A DNA stretch of 35,643 nucleotides. Origin: Sporolactobacillus sp. THM19-2 (GTDB lineage: Bacteria; Bacillota; Bacilli; Bacillales; Sporolactobacillaceae). The notes under the pieces were generated by a model. That model did not search any database, was not told where the DNA came from, and was given only the letters and a program-made list of their open reading frames with translations. The stretch covers positions 1 through 35,643 of the forward strand of contig NZ_SEMC01000024.1 of assembly GCF_004153195.1 (NCBI RefSeq). The letters run 5' to 3'. Positions 33,696-35,643 of the stretch are shown here, piece by piece. The position numbers and the translations under genes are program-made. Every line of letters starts with the position of its first letter. Position 1 is the stretch's first letter.

Positions 33696-34178
33696 ATGAC
33701 AGATGAGGAACTTCAGAAACTGGTACAGCAGATTTCTCTGAAAAGTTTTCACCGCCCTTTTGTCCATAAGGCCGTCTTTAATCCCCGCCTGAGGACAACA
33801 GGTGGACGCTATTTACTGAACAGTCATTATCTCGAATTTAATGTGTTGCAGCTTCAGTATTTCGGCCTGGACGCCTTTGTAAAAATCATCAAACATGAGT
33901 TGTGTCATTACCACCTCCATCTGAGTGGACGGGGTTACAGGCACAGGGATGCGGATTTCAGGCAACTCCTGAAAAAAGTCGGAGGCTCGCGTTTCTGCGG
34001 TTCGATTCCGGGGACAGGAAACCATTCGGTGCTGCACTATACATACCAATGTAAAAACTGCGGGGCCCTTTTTTCCAGAAAAAGACGGATGGATCCCCGC
34101 CGATACAGGTGCGCGTCCTGTGGCGGGAAGATTCAATTCGTTAAAAAAGAGCTTCCGGGAAAATACGGGAAAGGGTGA
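33696..34178 (+). CDS. sprT: SprT-like zinc metalloprotein
   Basis: A 160-residue protein equal to B. subtilis YdcK. It has the metallopeptidase motif HELCH (H67, E68, H71) with upstream helix ELQKLVQQISLKSF, and a C-terminal zinc ribbon with two CxxC pairs (C119/C122, C139/C142). Bacterial SprT proteins resemble the Spartan protease domain that handles DNA-protein crosslinks; activity in bacteria is not settled. CGGAGG precedes the ATG at 33696. Gene order tex-sprT-tRNA cluster is as in B. subtilis. Confidence 0.93.
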   Translation: MTDEELQKLVQQISLKSFHRPFVHKAVFNPRLRTTGGRYLLNSHYLEFNVLQLQYFGLDAFVKIIKHELCHYHLHLSGRGYRHRDADFRQLLKKVGGSRFCGSIPGTGNHSVLHYTYQCKNCGALFSRKRRMDPRRYRCASCGGKIQFVKKELPGKYGKG

Positions 34179-34195
34179 AATAAATAAAAAAAGGG

Positions 34196-34303
34196 TTGAC
34201 GCGTTCTCTCCTTTTGTGTTAAATTATTAAGGTCGTCAAAAGGACAAGGCAACCCTGAGGCTTGTTGAACGACGTTGACAGGTGGACTTAAGTTGTGTAT
34301 AAT
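34196..34303 (+). promoter_or_regulatory. Tandem promoters of the tRNA/rRNA unit
   Basis: P1: TTGACG (34196-34201), 17 bp, TTAAAT (34219-34224). P2: TTGACA (34275-34280), 17 bp, TATAAT (34298-34303), consensus in both hexamers. Paired strong promoters are usual ahead of stable RNA operons. Confidence 0.85.
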
Positions 34304-34334
34304 TTCATTTGACTTTGCAAGAAAAAACACTTAT

Positions 34335-34406
34335 TCCACAGTAGCTCAGCGGTAGAGCAATCGGCTGTTAACCGATTGGTCGCAGGTTCGAACCCTGCCT
34401 GTGGAG
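34335..34406 (+). tRNA. tRNA-Asn (GTT)
   Basis: Acceptor TCCACAG pairs with CTGTGGA; anticodon loop TGTTAAC carries GTT. The 3' CCA is not encoded (CTA follows the discriminator base). Confidence 0.97.
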
Positions 34407-34410
34407 CTAT

Positions 34411-34502
34411 GGAGAAGTACCCAAGCTGGCTGAAGGGGCTCCCCTGCTAAGGGAGTAGACGGTGTGAATCGTGCGAGGGTTCGAATCCCTCCTTCTCCGC
34501 CA
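34411..34502 (+). tRNA. tRNA-Ser (GCT)
   Basis: Class II tRNA with the long variable arm; acceptor GGAGAAG/CTTCTCC; anticodon GCT; CCA encoded. Confidence 0.97.
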
Positions 34503-34513
34503 TTTTTAATTGT

Positions 34514-34585
34514 GACCCGTTCGTCAAACGGTTATGGCACCATCTTATTAATGGGTCGCGGGTTCAAGTCCCGCACAGGTCACTG
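34514..34585 (+). pseudogene. Degenerate tRNA-Glu-like sequence
   Basis: The body follows B. subtilis tRNA-Glu: acceptor GACCCGT pairs with ACAGGTC except for one C-A mismatch, the D arm (CGTCAAACGGTTATGGC) is clearly Glu-like, and the T arm GCGGGTTCAAGTCCCGC is perfect. The anticodon arm is not: only a 4-bp stem CCAT/ATGG with loop CTTATTA forms, which would put TAT, not TTC, in the anticodon place. The total is about 3 nt short, and the end is ACTG where ACCA is expected. It occupies the Glu place of the B. subtilis trnS order. I call it a decayed tRNA; a functional odd tRNA is possible. Confidence 0.6.
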
Positions 34586-34744
34586 AAAAAAATACCATTG
34601 ACTGATTTCATAGATGTGCGTTAAACTTCAGAGATGGGTAATGTACAGGATATAGCGATGATAAAGCGCAACGGCTTCTGGCTTCTATATAAAAGCTTGT
34701 GTGATTCCTATCGTGTTCCAGATGAGACAGTCGCTTCTTAATGT
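34586..34744 (+). other. 159-bp tRNA spacer, possible decayed tRNA-Gln
   Basis: No intact tRNA folds here. From about 34649 the sequence GGATATAGC, then GCAACGG further on, recalls the start of tRNA-Gln, which is the expected gene at this place in the B. subtilis trnS order (Asn-Ser-Glu-Gln-Lys-Leu-Leu). No matching T arm or acceptor end is visible. The resemblance may be chance. Confidence 0.25.
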
Positions 34745-34816
34745 GAGCCACTAGCTCAGGGGTAGAGCATCTGACTTTTAATCAGAGGGTCGAAGGTTCA
34801 AATCCTTCGTGGCTCA
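34745..34816 (+). tRNA. tRNA-Lys (TTT)
   Basis: Acceptor GAGCCAC/GTGGCTC; anticodon loop CTTTTAA carries TTT; no encoded CCA. Confidence 0.97.
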
Positions 34817-34821
34817 TTTTA

Positions 34822-34906
34822 GCGGGTGTGGCGGAATTGGCAGACGCGCTAGATTTAGGATCTAGTGTTTTGCGACGTGGGGGTTCGAGTCCCTTCACCC
34901 GCACCA
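34822..34906 (+). tRNA. tRNA-Leu (TAG)
   Basis: Class II; acceptor GCGGGTG/CACCCGC; anticodon stem CTAGA/TCTAG with TAG in the loop; CCA encoded. Confidence 0.97.
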
Positions 34907-34928
34907 TATTCAAAAATTTAATAGTTAT

Positions 34929-35014
34929 GCGGTCGTGGCGGAATGGCAGACGCGCTAGCTTGAGGGGCTAGTGGAGGAAACTTCGTGGAGGTTCGAGTCC
35001 TCTCGACCGCACCA
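34929..35014 (+). tRNA. tRNA-Leu (GAG)
   Basis: Class II; acceptor GCGGTCG/CGACCGC; anticodon stem CTAGC/GCTAG with GAG in the loop; CCA encoded. Confidence 0.97.
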
Positions 35015-35023
35015 ATTTTTTAT

Positions 35024-35100
<77 letters not shown>

Positions 35101-35104
35101 TTAT

Positions 35105-35181
<77 letters not shown>

Positions 35182-35193
35182 TTCATCTTTTTT

Positions 35194-35267
35194 GCGGGTG
35201 TAGTTTAGTGGTAAAACAAGAGCCTTCCAAGCTCTGGTCGTGGGTTCGATTCCCATCACCCGCTCCA
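35194..35267 (+). tRNA. tRNA-Gly (TCC)
   Basis: Acceptor GCGGGTG/CACCCGC; anticodon TCC in a GAGC/GCTC stem; CCA encoded. Confidence 0.97.
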
Positions 35268-35285
35268 TATTTTCTTTTATAATGT

Positions 35286-35362
<77 letters not shown>

Positions 35363-35386
35363 TTATTTTTGCTTTTTATTCTGGAA

Positions 35387-35506
35387 TGTTCCTTGAAAAC
35401 TGAACAAAAGCCAAGCGTGATTTAAGGGGTTTATCCCCTGATCAATTCAATTTGCTATGGATCTTATGAACGAAAAAGACTGACCCGGATGCCGAAAGGG
35501 ATCCGG
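35387..35506 (+). promoter_or_regulatory. rRNA leader with boxA-like motif and processing hairpin
   Basis: TGTTCCTTGAAAACTGAAC (35387-35405) is the antitermination boxA-like motif usual in Bacillales rRNA leaders. Hairpins: AAGGGG...CCCCT near 35424-35440 and CCGGAT-N10-ATCCGG (35485-35506), close to the 16S 5' end. Confidence 0.6.
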
Positions 35507-35518
35507 AAGAAGCAACAC

Positions 35519-35643
35519 TTTTTTGGAGAGTTTGATCCTGGCTCAGGACGAACGCTGGCGGCGTGCCTAATACATGCAAGTCGTGCGCACAGAGGGGAGC
35601 TTGCTCCCTGAGGTGAGCGGCGGATGGGTGAGTAACACGTGGG
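35519..35643 (+). rRNA. 16S ribosomal RNA, 5' part
   Basis: GGAGAGTTTGATCCTGGC (from 35525), GACGAACGCTGGCGGCG and GTGAGTAACACG mark the start of 16S rRNA; the window ends about 125 bases in. The exact first base is set from homology. The V1 hairpin (GAGGGGAGCTTGCTCCC) is present. Confidence 0.97.

Overview
The window is a low-to-moderate-GC Gram-positive chromosome segment, Bacillales in character. Its right-hand third (rhomboid, acpS, ydcC-type lipoprotein, alr, ndoAI/ndoA, tex, sprT, tRNA cluster, 16S rRNA) follows the order of the Bacillus subtilis ydcA-ydcK/trnS neighbourhood. A sporulation-type lipoprotein, a ComFB-type protein, a SAM-I riboswitch on methionine genes and CcpA-like cre sites all fit. 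A Sporolactobacillus-like relative is my guess for the genus; nothing here proves it.

Layout. 1-1000: a perfect 42-bp palindrome, a short TPR-like ORF and a twice-frameshifted secreted-protein gene. 1000-2130: yceI and a YwnA-type Rrf2 repressor, both minus strand, each with the same palindromic operator laid over its -10 element. 2270-4200: rpiA, a decapitated PTS lactose/cellobiose IIA gene still lying between a cre box and a terminator, and a glycerophosphodiesterase. 4460-9260: EamA permease, KimA potassium permease, AbrB-family permease, msrA. 9347-13790: a methionine operon (metI-metC-yitJ) behind a SAM-I riboswitch with its own terminator; the three genes overlap end to end. 13867-14780: a Dabb-domain protein and a long gap holding four evenly spaced hairpin repeats. 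14779-20521: dctA-type carboxylate symporter with a cre box, then a divergent sugar locus (LacI regulator / MFS permease plus GH13 alpha-glucosidase) with two near-identical operators 32 bp apart. 20742-25787: ypuA, dedA, bdbD-like thiol oxidoreductase, a 3D-domain wall protein, comFB, a 7Fe ferredoxin and a rhomboid protease. 25967-34178: acpS, nnr, ydcC-like lipoprotein, alr, the EndoA toxin-antitoxin pair, tex and sprT. 34196-35643: two tandem promoters, nine ordinary tRNAs plus one degenerate tRNA-Glu-like sequence, an rRNA leader and the first 125 or so bases of 16S rRNA.

Genes that work together: metI, metC and yitJ carry homoserine-derived carbon to methionine and are shut off by SAM; the permease and glucosidase import and split an alpha-glucoside under LacI control; ndoAI/ndoA form a toxin-antitoxin pair. 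Compared with B. subtilis the rsb-sigB module that normally follows ndoA is absent. Most genes are ordinary housekeeping. I did not find a clear new multi-gene system; the least explained items are the hairpin array at 14387-14572, the degenerate tRNA at 34514, the 42-bp palindrome with the TPR/secreted-protein remnant at the left edge, and the paired Rrf2 operators.
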